DNA from: an uncultured Anaeroplasmataceae bacterium
GTDB taxonomy: Bacteria; Bacillota_I; Bacilli_A; Acholeplasmatales; Anaeroplasmataceae
Reading direction: 5' to 3'
DNA: 30,843 nt
Assembly: GCA_934229785.1 (NCBI GenBank)
Contig: CAKQEA010000022.1
Span: forward strand, 1 to 30,843
In this document: positions 6,356 to 15,174 of the stretch, in pieces
How the letters are laid out: each line of letters opens with the position of its first letter
Numbering within the stretch: the stretch's first letter is position 1
Notes under the pieces: generated by a model
What the model saw: the letters and a program-made list of their open reading frames with translations, nothing else
Told to the model about the DNA's origin: nothing
Databases searched by the model: none
Position numbers and translations under genes: made by a program

Positions 6356-7891
6356 ATGTTTAATGCTTTTTTAAATTTTCCAGTGTATGCTGGTGTAATT
6401 ATTGGTTTAGTTGTTGTATTACTTATTGCTTTAGGTGTATCTAGCTATATCAAAGCACGTCCTGATGAGGCTATAATGATTTCAGGCTTTGGAAAACGTA
6501 AAATTCTAATTGGTAGAGCTGGAATTCGTATTCCGTTTTTACAAAGAAAGGATGTCCTTCATTTAAAGGCATTCCAGGTTGATGTTAAGACAGAAGAGTC
6601 TATTCCAACAAAGGAATTTATCAATATTAATGTGGACGCTGTTGCTAATTTAAAAATATCATCTGATCCAAAATTGCTTGAGGTTGCCTTCCAATCACTA
6701 CTATGTATTAGTGAGGCTGATAGAATTTCTCAGGTTCAACAGGTACTACAGGGTAATCTTCGTGAGATCATTGGTACAGTTGGAATTAGACAGCTTGTTC
6801 AAGATAGACAAGGAGTTGCAGAGCAAGTTAAGGCTAATGTTATTCCTGATATGGAGAAGCTAGGTATTGAATTAATCAATTTTAATATTCAAAATTTCTC
6901 AGATAATAATCATGTAATCGAGAATTTAGGTATTGATAATGTGGCTCAAATATCAAAGGATGCTGCAATTGCTAAGGCAAATGCTGATAGAGATGTTACA
7001 ATTGCTAAAGCTGAGGCTGATGAGCTTGCAAATAGATCAAGAGTTGAATCTCAACAAAGAATTATAGTTCAAAACACTGAATTATCTTTAAAGGAATCAG
7101 ATTTAAAGCAAAAGACTGATACTGCAAAGGCAACAGCTGATGCTGCATACAAAATTGAGGAACAAAAACGTCAACAAGAAATCAACATTGCTCAAATTAA
7201 TGCTGATATTGCTAAACGTGAACGTGAGGTTGAATTAGGCCAAAAGGAAGTTGAACTTCAAGAACGTAAGTTAGAAGCTACAATTAACAAGCAGGCTGAA
7301 GCTGAAAAATATGCTCGTCAACAGGCAGCAGAGGCTGATTTATATGCTCGTCAAAAGGCATCAGAAGCTTTAAAATATGAAAAAGAACAAGCTGCAGAAA
7401 TGTTAAAAATTGAAGCTGAGGCTCAAAAAATTCAAAAGGCAAAGGAAGCTGAGGCATTAAAAATTGGAGCTGAGGCTGAAGCTCAAGCTAGAATTGCTCG
7501 TGCAAACGCTGAACGTGAGGCTGCCCTTGCTGAGGCTCAGGGTATTGAAGCAAAGGGTAAAGCTGAGGCTGATGCAATCAAGGCTAAAGCTGATGCGATG
7601 AAGCAGTATGGTGAGGCTGCAACATTACAATTGATTTTAGATTCAAATGTCTTACCTGAGATGATTAAGGCCTATAGTGAGCCAATGGCATCTGCAATGA
7701 GCAAAATTGATTCAATTACAATGTATGGTGAGGGTAATACTGCAAAGCTAAATGAAGAGATTTCTAAAAATGGCTCTCAAATTTTTGCAGGCTTAGAGAA
7801 GGCTACAGGCTTAGATATTAAATCTTTACTAGCTGGTTATTTAGGTGGTAAGCTTATTGATAAAAATAAAGATAAAAAGGATTCAGAATAA
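6356..7891 (+). CDS. floT: Flotillin (SPFH-domain membrane protein)
   Basis: A 511-aa flotillin/reggie-family protein, a membrane-microdomain scaffold. Residues 12-32 form one membrane segment followed by the SPFH/PHB domain (about 35-210; ARPDEAIMISGFGKRKILIG at its start). From about 210 to 420 there is a long Ala/Glu/Lys/Gln-rich coiled coil with the EA-repeat character of flotillins (KAEADEL, EAEAQARIARANAER). The C-terminal part has the conserved EAATLQLILDSNVLPEMIKAY block and a Gly-rich tail. Length is normal (about 510). The start has GGGGG ten bases upstream. In Bacillus floT follows an NfeD-like gene; none is present here. Expression is predicted to depend on Mn2+ through the leader at 6162-6275, an unexpected pairing. 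Confidence 0.95.
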   Translation: MFNAFLNFPVYAGVIIGLVVVLLIALGVSSYIKARPDEAIMISGFGKRKILIGRAGIRIPFLQRKDVLHLKAFQVDVKTEESIPTKEFININVDAVANLKISSDPKLLEVAFQSLLCISEADRISQVQQVLQGNLREIIGTVGIRQLVQDRQGVAEQVKANVIPDMEKLGIELINFNIQNFSDNNHVIENLGIDNVAQISKDAAIAKANADRDVTIAKAEADELANRSRVESQQRIIVQNTELSLKESDLKQKTDTAKATADAAYKIEEQKRQQEINIAQINADIAKREREVELGQKEVELQERKLEATINKQAEAEKYARQQAAEADLYARQKASEALKYEKEQAAEMLKIEAEAQKIQKAKEAEALKIGAEAEAQARIARANAEREAALAEAQGIEAKGKAEADAIKAKADAMKQYGEAATLQLILDSNVLPEMIKAYSEPMASAMSKIDSITMYGEGNTAKLNEEISKNGSQIFAGLEKATGLDIKSLLAGYLGGKLIDKNKDKKDSE

Positions 7892-7953
7892 ATTCTATTT
7901 AGAATAAATATGAATACTGAAATTTAACTATTATTTATCTATGAAACATGTTA

Positions 7954-7979
7954 AAATGGCAAAAATTTGCCATTTTTTC
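7954..7979 (+). terminator. Terminator after flotillin
   Basis: ATGGCAAA (7956-7963) pairs with TTTGCCAT (7966-7973), followed by a run of T. Confidence 0.75.
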
Positions 7980-8019
7980 TTATAGTTAAAAACTATTTTT
8001 TAAAAAAATAAAATAAATC

Positions 8020-8048
8020 TTGAAAATATAATATAATTAGCTTATAAT
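8020..8048 (+). promoter_or_regulatory. SigA promoter of rpsO
   Basis: TTGAAA (8020-8025), 17-nt spacer, TATAAT (8043-8048). Start of transcription near 8055, just before the structured leader. Confidence 0.75.
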
Positions 8049-8055
8049 TGTTAAT

Positions 8056-8110
8056 GGCGTTTACCCGGATATTGGATTCCTCATCCATTTCTTAGTAATA
8101 CGTGAATATT
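8056..8110 (+). promoter_or_regulatory. Probable S15 (rpsO) leader RNA
   Basis: The leader between promoter and gene is locally more GC-rich than its surroundings and can fold: hairpin TGGAT (8073-8077)/ATCCA (8083-8087) with loop TCCTC, inside an outer helix CGTTTAC (8058-8064) against GTAATACG (8095-8102), imperfect. Ribosomal protein S15 autoregulates through structured leaders in several bacteria; this is a candidate by position and fold only. Confidence 0.45.
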
Positions 8111-8130
8111 AAATTATGGAGGAAAAGAAA

Positions 8131-8397
8131 ATGTTATCTAAAGAAGTAAAAGCTGAAATTGTTAGTAAGTATGGAAAAAATTCAAAGGACACTGGTTCTA
8201 TTCAGGTTCAGATTGCTATTTTAACTGCTGAAATTAATCAGTTAAATGAGCATTTTACTACAAACATTCATGACTTTTCATCTCAACGTGGATTAATGAG
8301 AAAGATTGGTCATAGAAGAAGTCTTCTTGCTTATTTAAAGAAGGAAGATTTACATGCTTATGAAGAATTAGTTCAAAGCTTAGGATTAAGAAAGTAA
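8131..8397 (+). CDS. rpsO: 30S ribosomal protein S15
   Basis: An 88-aa protein, the usual length for uS15. It has the family's KAEIVSKYGKNSKDTGSIQVQIAILT opening and the conserved HDFSSQRGLM/KIGHRRSLLAYLKK 16S rRNA-binding helices. S15 is a primary binder in assembly of the 30S central domain. The start is the ATG at 8131, seven bases after GGAGG; an in-frame ATG at 8116 overlaps that site and is rejected. It precedes pnp as in many Bacillota, but here its own terminator (8402-8427) and a new promoter separate the two genes. Confidence 0.98.
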   Translation: MLSKEVKAEIVSKYGKNSKDTGSIQVQIAILTAEINQLNEHFTTNIHDFSSQRGLMRKIGHRRSLLAYLKKEDLHAYEELVQSLGLRK

Positions 8398-8401
8398 TTT
8401 C

Positions 8402-8427
8402 AAAAAGGGATAAAATCCCTTTTTTTT
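8402..8427 (+). terminator. Terminator after rpsO
   Basis: AAAAGGGAT (8403-8411), loop AAA, ATCCCTTTT (8415-8423), continuing in T. Confidence 0.85.
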
Positions 8428-8471
8428 CTTTGCCTATTTTTAAATTTTAATGTAGAATAATCACTTATTTA

Positions 8472-8480
8472 TGTTATAAT
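8472..8480 (+). promoter_or_regulatory. Extended -10 promoter of pnp
   Basis: TGTTATAAT, an extended -10 element (TGnTATAAT), 45 bases before the pnp ATG. The -35 (TGTAGA, 8451-8456) is weak, as often seen with extended -10 promoters. Confidence 0.5.
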
Positions 8481-8525
8481 AATAATGTTGAATATAAAAA
8501 GAGATTAAATTAAGGAGAATTTAAG

Positions 8526-10703
8526 ATGAGTGAAGTAAAACGCTTCGAGTACAATTGGGCGGGACGTCCTCTTGTAATTGAAATCGGAGAAGTTGCTAAA
8601 CAAGCAAATGGTGCATGTTTAGTTAGATATGGCGATAGTGTTGTATTATCATGTGCTGTATCAAATAATATTGAATCAACAGCTGATTTCTTCCCATTAA
8701 TGGTTTTATACCAGGAGAAGTTATATGCTGCAGGAAAGATACCTGGAGGATTCTTAAGAAGAGAAGGACGTGCTTCTGAGCACGAAACATTAGTTTCAAG
8801 ACTAATTGATAGACCTATTAGACCAATGTTTGCTGATGGTTTTAACAATGAGGTACAGGTAATTAATACTGTTTTATCTGCAGATCCTGATTGTACAACA
8901 GAAATGGCAGCAATGCTTGGTTCATCAATTGCATTAATGATTTCAGATATCCCATTTGAAGGACCTATTGCTGGTGTTAAGGTTGGTAAAATAGATGGTG
9001 AGTTAGTCATCAATCCAACTCCAGAACAAATGGAAAAAACAACAATTAATTTAACTGTTGCAGGTACTCATAAAGCTATCAATATGGTTGAAGCTGGTGC
9101 AGCATTCGTTTCTGAAGATGAAATGTGGGAAGCATTAAAATTTGGTCATGCTGAAATACAGCGTCTTTGTGATTTCCAGCAGGAGATTGTTAAAGAGTGT
9201 GGTAAGGAGAAGTATGTACCTACATTGTTTAGTGTTGATCCTCTAATTGAAGCACAGGTTAAGGCTTATGCCGAAGAAAAGCTTATTAAAGCAATTAGAG
9301 TTGAAGATAAGCTAGAGCGTTATGCAGCAATTGATGCTGTAAATGCTGAAACAATGGAAGAATTTGGAAAAAAAGTTTTTGTCAAAGAATTAGGCGATAT
9401 TAAGGTAGAGGATACTGAGGCTAAAGCTTTATATTTAAAGAATGTATCTGTTACACTTGAAAATATTTTACATGGTGAAGTAAGAAGAATGATTGCAGTT
9501 GATAAAATTCGTCCTGATGGAAGAGCGGTTGATGAAATTAGACCTCTTTCATCAAGAGTTGATGTTTTACCAAGAGTTCATGGTTCTGCATTATTCACTC
9601 GTGGTCAAACACAATCTTTAGGAACAGTAACATTAGGACCTCTTTCTGATTCTCAAATTATTGATGGTTTAGGTCAAGAAGATAATAGAAGATTCATGCT
9701 TCATTATAATTTCCCTCAATTCTCAGTAGGTGAGACAGGACGTTATGGTGCTCCAGGACGTAGAGAGATTGGTCATGGTGCATTAGGAGAAAGAGCATTG
9801 TCATATGTTATTCCATCTGAAGAGGAATTCCCATATACAATTCGTGTTGTATCAGAAATTTTAGAATCAAATGGTTCTTCATCTCAAGCAACAATTTGTT
9901 CAGGAACTTTAGCATTAATGGCTGCAGGTGTTCCAATTAAAGCTCCTGTTGCAGGTATAGCAATGGGATTAATTATGACTGATCCAGAGCATTATACTAT
10001 TTTAACTGATATTCAGGGTATGGAGGATCACCTAGGTGATATGGACTTCAAGGTTGCAGGTACTCGTGATGGTATTACAGCTTTACAAATGGATATCAAG
10101 GTGAGAGGTATTTCATATCAAATTTTAAAGGAAGCATTAGCTCAAGCTAAAAAGGGAAGACTTCAAATACTAGATCATATGGCTACAACAATTAGTGAAG
10201 TTAGACCAGAATTATCTAAGTATGCTCCAAAGGTTGTCACTGCAAGAATTAATCCTGATAAGATTAAAGATGTTATTGGTGCAGGTGGAAAGACTATTAA
10301 TGCAACAATTGAAAAATTTGATAATGTTAAAATTGATCTTGAACAAGATGGTAAGCTATTTGTAATGCATTCAGATATGGCAACAGCAAAAGCTTGCCTT
10401 GATTATATCGTAAATTCTGTTAAGGAAGCAGAAGTAGGAACTATCTACACTGGTAAAGTAACTAGAATTGAAAAGTATGGAGTATTTGTTGAGTTATGGC
10501 CTGGTACAGAAGGACTATGCCATATTTCAAAGCTTGCTCTTGAAAGAGTTGAAAAGCCTGAGGATGTTGTTTCATTAAATGATGAAATAATAGTTAAATG
10601 TATTGGCGTAAATGATAAGGGTCAAATTGATTTATCAAGAAAAGATGCCTTAAAGGATGCTCAAAAAAGGTTTGCTAATAAGGACTCAGCAAATTTAGAA
10701 TAA
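8526..10703 (+). CDS. pnp: Polyribonucleotide nucleotidyltransferase (PNPase)
   Basis: A 725-aa PNPase: phosphorolytic 3'-5' exoribonuclease of mRNA decay that can also synthesise RNA tails; it works as a homotrimer, often with RNase J/Y partners in Bacillota. The first RNase PH domain starts at about residue 12 ([25 protein letters not shown]) and includes GGFLRREGR and [12 protein letters not shown] helical linker follows, then the second RNase PH domain (about 320-540) with the [11 protein letters not shown] phosphate-binding loop and the catalytic region [23 protein letters not shown] domain (about 555-615, [12 protein letters not shown]) and an S1 domain (about 625-690, [17 protein letters not shown]) complete it. 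Length is normal. AAGGAG precedes the ATG by eight bases. Confidence 0.99.
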   Translation: MSEVKRFEYNWAGRPLVIEIGEVAKQANGACLVRYGDSVVLSCAVSNNIESTADFFPLMVLYQEKLYAAGKIPGGFLRREGRASEHETLVSRLIDRPIRPMFADGFNNEVQVINTVLSADPDCTTEMAAMLGSSIALMISDIPFEGPIAGVKVGKIDGELVINPTPEQMEKTTINLTVAGTHKAINMVEAGAAFVSEDEMWEALKFGHAEIQRLCDFQQEIVKECGKEKYVPTLFSVDPLIEAQVKAYAEEKLIKAIRVEDKLERYAAIDAVNAETMEEFGKKVFVKELGDIKVEDTEAKALYLKNVSVTLENILHGEVRRMIAVDKIRPDGRAVDEIRPLSSRVDVLPRVHGSALFTRGQTQSLGTVTLGPLSDSQIIDGLGQEDNRRFMLHYNFPQFSVGETGRYGAPGRREIGHGALGERALSYVIPSEEEFPYTIRVVSEILESNGSSSQATICSGTLALMAAGVPIKAPVAGIAMGLIMTDPEHYTILTDIQGMEDHLGDMDFKVAGTRDGITALQMDIKVRGISYQILKEALAQAKKGRLQILDHMATTISEVRPELSKYAPKVVTARINPDKIKDVIGAGGKTINATIEKFDNVKIDLEQDGKLFVMHSDMATAKACLDYIVNSVKEAEVGTIYTGKVTRIEKYGVFVELWPGTEGLCHISKLALERVEKPEDVVSLNDEIIVKCIGVNDKGQIDLSRKDALKDAQKRFANKDSANLE

Positions 10704-10712
10704 TTTAAAACT

Positions 10713-10788
10713 AAGCTTATAGATGTTAAAGTTATTGCATATTAATTGTTGTATGTGCAGTAATCAAATTAATCTATAGGCTTTTTTT
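10713..10788 (+). terminator. Long-hairpin terminator after pnp
   Basis: AAGCTTATAGAT (10713-10724) pairs with ATCTATAGGCTT (10772-10783), one G-U, followed by seven T. The loop holds a second partial helix (TTATTGC against GCAGTAA), so the whole element is an elongated hairpin of about 70 nt. Confidence 0.65.
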
Positions 10789-10797
10789 AAATTTTGC

Positions 10798-10826
10798 TTG
10801 TTTTAAGTCAAATTATGTAGTATATT
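10798..10826 (+). promoter_or_regulatory. Candidate promoter of the GGDEF gene
   Basis: TTGTTT (10798-10803), 17-nt spacer, TATATT (10821-10826). Moderate match to the SigA consensus. Confidence 0.4.
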
Positions 10827-10885
10827 AAAAATATGTTGTATGCGTTTTCTATGTAAAATGTAAGCGTATACAGTGGAGGCTTATG

Positions 10886-11953
10886 ATGTATAGTGAAGAT
10901 ATTTTAAAGACAAATAATTTTTTTGATGATTTAATTAATAAAGAAGGGTATTATAGTGTAATTGATTCTTTAACAAAGGTTTTATCTAGACAACCAATAA
11001 TAGACTATACTAATTATTTAATTTCAAATAACGAAAATTTTTCTTTATTATTAATTGATATGGATAATTTTAAATTAATAAATGATAACTATGGACATGC
11101 AATAGGAGATTTTGCATTGTCTTTATTTGCTGAATCTCTACAGTCATATATTGGTGATAGTGGCTATGTTGGAAGATATGGTGGAGATGAATTCATTGTC
11201 GTATTAAAAGAAAAGATATCTTATGATGATGTTCACGAATACTTGCAAAAAATGATGAATAGCAAAAAAGTAACAAGAAGATATTATAAACTTGAAAATG
11301 CTTATTCCTTCGTGACTGCATCAATTGGTTCTGTTTCATTCCCAACTGACGGCAAAGACTATGATGAATTATTTAATAAGGCAGATAAAGCCTTATATCG
11401 TGGTAAAATTAAAGGTAGGAACTGCTTCATCATTTATCTTGATTCAAAGCATAAAAATATTGATATTTCTAAAATAGCAAGAAATCCAGAGTATATAACA
11501 TTTAAAAAAATTGAAAAGGATTTTACAAAAAATAATTCAATTGAAAGAAATATTGTTCAAGCCTTTGATACAATTTGCTCATCACTTAGAAATTCAGGTA
11601 TTTATTATCTAAACATGGATAAAAAGCTTATTTACAAAAATTCTGAAGCTCCTGAAATTCCAAATGATTTTTCTAATGTTGATTTAGAAGATATTTTATT
11701 TGGAAATGATCTACTTCATACTAACAACTTTGATATATTATTAGCTAAAGACCCTGAGCTTCATGATATTTGTAGACAATATCACATTAATGCCATTATG
11801 ATTACATCTGTAAGAGTTTTAGGTAAGAAGCTTGGTTATTTAATATTTACTGAAAATAAGATTAAAAGAATGTGGCAGGATGAGGAAGTTGGATTACTTA
11901 TTTATGTAGCTACACTTCTTGGTATTTCAATTGAAAAGCTTGATTTAGACTAA
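10886..11953 (+). CDS. Diguanylate cyclase, GGDEF-GAF architecture
   Basis: A 355-aa soluble protein. The GGDEF domain spans about 28-185 with LTKVLSR, DMDNFKLINDNYGH, the intact catalytic GRYGGDEF (99-103 for GGDEF) and ASIGSVSFPTDG followed by ADKALYRGKIKGRN; it should make c-di-GMP from two GTP. The RxxD inhibitory site upstream of GGDEF is absent (GDSG there), so feedback inhibition by product is not expected. The C-terminal part (about 200-355) looks like a GAF-type sensor domain (AFDTICSSLRNSGIYYLN; GKKLGYLIFTEN; DEEVGLLIYVATLLGISIE). The usual order is sensor first, so a C-terminal GAF is less common. Of two adjacent ATGs, the second (10886) sits six bases from GGAGG and is preferred. 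Single-gene unit. Confidence 0.9.
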   Translation: MYSEDILKTNNFFDDLINKEGYYSVIDSLTKVLSRQPIIDYTNYLISNNENFSLLLIDMDNFKLINDNYGHAIGDFALSLFAESLQSYIGDSGYVGRYGGDEFIVVLKEKISYDDVHEYLQKMMNSKKVTRRYYKLENAYSFVTASIGSVSFPTDGKDYDELFNKADKALYRGKIKGRNCFIIYLDSKHKNIDISKIARNPEYITFKKIEKDFTKNNSIERNIVQAFDTICSSLRNSGIYYLNMDKKLIYKNSEAPEIPNDFSNVDLEDILFGNDLLHTNNFDILLAKDPELHDICRQYHINAIMITSVRVLGKKLGYLIFTENKIKRMWQDEEVGLLIYVATLLGISIEKLDLD

Positions 11954-12045
11954 AATTAACTTCATTTTTACATATTATAAATATTGTAACAAACAAAATA
12001 ACATGATTGTGTAAAAATATAATTTAATTTATATCTTAAATTTTC

Positions 12046-12073
12046 TTGAAATTTTAAATTATTTTGCTATAAT
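12046..12073 (+). promoter_or_regulatory. Promoter of rnpB
   Basis: TTGAAA (12046-12051), 16-nt spacer, TATAAT (12068-12073), placing the start of transcription at the first bases of the RNase P RNA. Confidence 0.7.
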
Positions 12074-12079
12074 CGTTAT

Positions 12080-12412
12080 GTAGTAAGGTAACTGAGCAAG
12101 TAATTGTTAGGAAAGTCCATGCTAGCACAATCTGTGATGATTGTAGTGTTTGTGCCAGTTTAATAAATAAGGCTGGGCACCATTTGGTGACGGCGAAAGA
12201 AACCTAAGTCTTTTGATATGGTGTATTTCATAAAGTGCCACAGAGACGATTCTTTTAGAAATAGAAGAGTGAAACGTTGGTAAACCCCGCAAGCTAGAAA
12301 CCCAAATTTTGGTAGGGGAGTCCTATTAAGCAAACTGAAGTAAGATAGGGACGAGTAATCGTAGATAAATAGTTACCACCTGTAAAGGGACAGAACATGG
12401 CTTATGAGCTAC
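12080..12412 (+). ncRNA. rnpB: RNase P RNA, class B (Bacillus type)
   Basis: The catalytic RNA of RNase P, which removes 5' leaders from pre-tRNAs. Conserved blocks appear in the order known from B. subtilis: GGAAAGTCCATGC (from 12110), TAGTGTTTGTGCC, AAAGTGCCACAGAGACGA, GTGAAACGTTGGTAAACCCC, AGAAACCCAAATTTTGGTAG, GGGAGTCCT, and the 3' ACAGAACATGGCTTAT (from 12390). P1 can form between GTAG (12080-12083) and CTAC (12409-12412). Exact ends are inferred from promoter and terminator positions. Class B is specific to Bacillota and relatives. Confidence 0.96.
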
Positions 12413-12441
12413 AAAGAGGACATTTGTCCTCTTTTCTTTTT
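12413..12441 (+). terminator. Terminator of rnpB
   Basis: AAAGAGGAC (12413-12421), loop ATTT, GTCCTCTTT (12426-12434), then a T-rich tail. Confidence 0.85.
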
Positions 12442-12481
12442 GTTCTTTTTATGGTATCATAAAATGGATAAATTTATTATG

Positions 12482-12508
12482 AACTAAAAATATTTTAGTT
12501 TTATTTTT
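12482..12508 (+). other. Hairpin in the lepA leader
   Basis: AACTAAAA (12482-12489), loop ATA, TTTTAGTT (12493-12500), followed by TTATTTTT. A weak terminator or attenuator-like element 23 bases before the lepA ribosome binding site; role uncertain. Confidence 0.35.
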
Positions 12509-12530
12509 AATTATAAATGGAGGTGTAGAT

Positions 12531-14357
12531 ATGGACGATTTAAAGAAAATGCTTGAACGTCAAAGAATGATTAGAAATTTTTGTATTATTGCCCATATTG
12601 ACCATGGTAAATCTACTTTAGCAGATAGAATACTTGAAATCTGTGATTCTGTTGAAGAACGTGAAATGCAAGAACAGCTTTTAGATTCAATGGACTTAGA
12701 AAGAGAACGTGGTATTACAATAAAGCTAAATGCTGTTGCGCTAAAATATAAAGCTAATAATGGATTAGAATATGAATTTCATTTAATAGATACACCGGGT
12801 CATGTTGATTTTACTTATGAGGTATCTAGATCACTTGCAGCCTGTGAAGGTGCAATTTTAGTAGTAGATGCAACCCAAGGTGTTGAAGCTCAAACCCTAG
12901 CAAATGTTTATTTAGCTTTAGATAATAATTTAGAGATTTTGCCTTTAATAAATAAAATTGATTTACCATCTGCTGATCCAGAACGTGCAAAGCATGAAAT
13001 TGAGGATGTTATTGGTCTTCCAGCCTATGAAGCAGTTTTAGCTTCAGCTAAGACAGGTGTAGGCGTGAGAGATATTTTAGAGCAGGTTGTAAGCTATGTT
13101 CAGCCACCAACAGGTAATCTTGAGGCTCCAGCAAGAGCTTTAATTTTTGATAGTGCCTTTGATCCTTATAGAGGAGTTGTTGTGCTTGTTTGTGTCAAAG
13201 AAGGTGTAATTCATTTAGGTGATACAATTAAATTCATGGCAACTGGTGCAGAATATCAGGTTGTAGAGTTAGGAGTAAGAACTCCAAAAGAAGTCAAAAG
13301 AGATTATTTAATGGCCGGAGATGTAGGTTTTATAACAGCATCAATAAAAGATATTAATAACGTTCACGTTGGTGATACGATTACTTTAGCAACAAATCAG
13401 GCAGAAAAGCCACTTGAAGGCTATAGAAAATTAAATCCAATGGTTTTCTGTGGATTGTATCCGATTGATACTAAGCAATATCAGGATTTAAGAGATGCCT
13501 TAGAAAAGCTTAAGCTATCAGATGCCTCTTTAGTCTTCGAACCTGAAACATCCCAAGCATTAGGATTTGGCTTCCGTACTGGCTTTCTAGGTCTATTACA
13601 TATGGATATCATTAAGGAAAGAATTTCAAGAGAATTTGGCATAGAGCTTATAGCAACAGCTCCTTCAGTTTCTTATCATGTTTATTTAACAAATGGAGAT
13701 ATGCTTGTAATTGATAATCCATCTCAGCTTCCTGAAACACAGGTAATTGATCATATTGAAGAACCATTTGTTAAGGCAACAATTATGACGCCTACAGAGT
13801 ATATCGGTTCAGTTATGGATTTATGTCAAAAGAAGCGTGGCACATTTATTGATATGCAATACGTTGAGGAAACAAGAGCAGTTATTCATTATAATATTCC
13901 TCTTTTAGAAATTGTATACGATTTTTTTGATAAACTTAAAAGCTATACCAAGGGTTATGCATCCTTTGATTACGAGCTTGGTGATTATGAAGCCTCAAAG
14001 CTTGTAAAAATGGATATAATGCTAAATGGTGATATAGTAGATGCCTTATCTACAATTGTACATAAGGATTTTGCATATCAAAGAGGTAGTGTTCTTGTTG
14101 AAAAGCTAAAGGATATTATTCCACGACATTTATTTGAAATACCAGTTCAGGCTGTTATTAATCATAAGGTTATTGCTAGAAGTGATATAAAAGCCATGCG
14201 TAAGGATGTTTTAGCGAAATGCTATGGTGGAGATATTTCTCGTAAGAAAAAGCTTTTAGAGAAGCAAAAGGAAGGTAAAAAGAAAATGAAGGCCATTGGT
14301 AGTGTTGATGTACCACAGGAGGCTTTCTTAGCAATTTTATCAACTGACGAGAAGTAG
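12531..14357 (+). CDS. lepA: Elongation factor 4 (LepA)
   Basis: A 608-aa translational GTPase of the LepA/EF4 family, which binds the ribosome and influences back-translocation and 30S biogenesis. GTPase motifs are [14 protein letters not shown] (P-loop), RERGITIK (switch I), DTPGHVDF (switch II), NKIDL and SAKTG. Domain II follows ([14 protein letters not shown]), then the two alpha-beta domains with [14 protein letters not shown], and the LepA-specific C-terminal domain ending in [32 protein letters not shown], the hallmark that separates it from EF-G. Length is typical (about 600). GGAGGTG lies six bases before the ATG. Monocistronic, with a strong terminator at 14401. Confidence 0.99.
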   Translation: MDDLKKMLERQRMIRNFCIIAHIDHGKSTLADRILEICDSVEEREMQEQLLDSMDLERERGITIKLNAVALKYKANNGLEYEFHLIDTPGHVDFTYEVSRSLAACEGAILVVDATQGVEAQTLANVYLALDNNLEILPLINKIDLPSADPERAKHEIEDVIGLPAYEAVLASAKTGVGVRDILEQVVSYVQPPTGNLEAPARALIFDSAFDPYRGVVVLVCVKEGVIHLGDTIKFMATGAEYQVVELGVRTPKEVKRDYLMAGDVGFITASIKDINNVHVGDTITLATNQAEKPLEGYRKLNPMVFCGLYPIDTKQYQDLRDALEKLKLSDASLVFEPETSQALGFGFRTGFLGLLHMDIIKERISREFGIELIATAPSVSYHVYLTNGDMLVIDNPSQLPETQVIDHIEEPFVKATIMTPTEYIGSVMDLCQKKRGTFIDMQYVEETRAVIHYNIPLLEIVYDFFDKLKSYTKGYASFDYELGDYEASKLVKMDIMLNGDIVDALSTIVHKDFAYQRGSVLVEKLKDIIPRHLFEIPVQAVINHKVIARSDIKAMRKDVLAKCYGGDISRKKKLLEKQKEGKKKMKAIGSVDVPQEAFLAILSTDEK

Positions 14358-14400
14358 TAGAAGTAGAAGAAGCAGTGTAATAAAAATATAAACAAAATTA

Positions 14401-14436
14401 AGCGTTATGTATGTAAAATGCATAACGTTTTTTTTT
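14401..14436 (+). terminator. Terminator after lepA
   Basis: AGCGTTATGTAT (14401-14412), loop GTAAA, ATGCATAACGTT (14418-14429), a 12-bp stem with two G-U pairs, then nine T. Confidence 0.88.
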
Positions 14437-14480
14437 GTTTAAAAAATATTAAATTTTGACATCTTTTTATTTTTTAATCG

Positions 14481-14509
14481 TTGACAACAAAAAAAATATG
14501 ACATATAAT
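14481..14509 (+). promoter_or_regulatory. Perfect-consensus SigA promoter
   Basis: TTGACA (14481-14486), exactly 17 nt, TATAAT (14504-14509). It is the strongest promoter in the window and drives the AbiEi-like/membrane-protein pair. Such strength suggests that the operon is normally repressed. Confidence 0.9.
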
Positions 14510-14547
14510 TAGACTAGATTATATATAAAAAATATAAAGTAGTCTAA
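14509..14547 (+). repeat. Inverted repeat over the promoter start region
   Basis: TTAGACTA (14509-14516) and TAGTCTAA (14540-14547), perfect 8-bp arms 23 bp apart. The left arm overlaps the last base of the -10; the right arm ends directly before the GGAGG ribosome binding site. This can be a repressor operator (DNA) or a hairpin in the mRNA leader; an autoregulatory site for the downstream winged-helix protein is plausible. Confidence 0.6.
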
Positions 14548-14559
14548 TGGAGGTAAATT

Positions 14560-15162
14560 ATGGAAAGTATTAAAAATAGCTTTAAAGCTAATACACCTAT
14601 TTTTACAAATGAGCTTTTAGATTATTTTATGAAAAAATATTCAAGAGCTAGAAGCTTTCAGCTTATTAAAAATTTAGTTGATAAAAAAGAACTAGTTCAG
14701 TATTCAAAGGGAATTTATTATTTTTCTGAGGGTGGATATAAGATGTCAATATCAGAAATAATAGAAAAAAAATATTTGAATGACAATGGTAATAAGGTTG
14801 GAATTTATAGTGGTGAAACCTTAAAGTACCAGCTTCTTAATAAGAAGTTAAATAAGAATAAGATTGAAGTTATTACTAATAACGAAACAAATATAGTTAG
14901 AAGCTTAAATATAAATGATAATATTGTTTATTTAAGAAAAGCTAGATGCAAAATTAATGATGAAAATATTGCAGCTTATACATTACTAGAACTTTTATCA
15001 AATAATAAACTAGAAAAGGGAGAAAAGCTTTATAACAGAGTTGTTGGTTATATTAACGATAACAAAATAAATTCAAAGGATATAATTAGCTTAGCTGGTT
15101 ATTTTCCTCATAAAACATTTAAAAATTTAAATGATTCAGGGCTAATGCAAATACTTAATTAG
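14560..15162 (+). CDS. AbiEi-like winged-helix protein
   Basis: A 200-aa soluble protein. Residues 1-58 read as a winged-helix domain of the AbiEi/DUF6088 antitoxin type: SIKNSFKANTPIFTNELLDY, then SFQLIKNLVDKKELVQYSKGIYYFSE, where helix, helix and a wing ending in the typical KGIYY are visible. The remaining 140 residues (ISEIIEKKYL, GIYSGETLKYQLL, IEVITNNETNIVR, AAYTLLELL) match the general layout of AbiEi C-terminal regions. In AbiE systems this protein represses its own promoter and antagonises the AbiEii nucleotidyltransferase; no AbiEii-like gene follows here. Instead a two-TM coiled-coil protein starts 12 bases downstream. Family assignment is by pattern, moderately sure. Confidence 0.75.
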   Translation: MESIKNSFKANTPIFTNELLDYFMKKYSRARSFQLIKNLVDKKELVQYSKGIYYFSEGGYKMSISEIIEKKYLNDNGNKVGIYSGETLKYQLLNKKLNKNKIEVITNNETNIVRSLNINDNIVYLRKARCKINDENIAAYTLLELLSNNKLEKGEKLYNRVVGYINDNKINSKDIISLAGYFPHKTFKNLNDSGLMQILN

Positions 15163-15174
15163 GAGAGCTATAAA

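Noticed and set aside
8510..9013. 167-codon minus frame over pnp
   Set aside because: Shadow of the pnp reading frame; no ribosome binding site and pnp is unmistakable.
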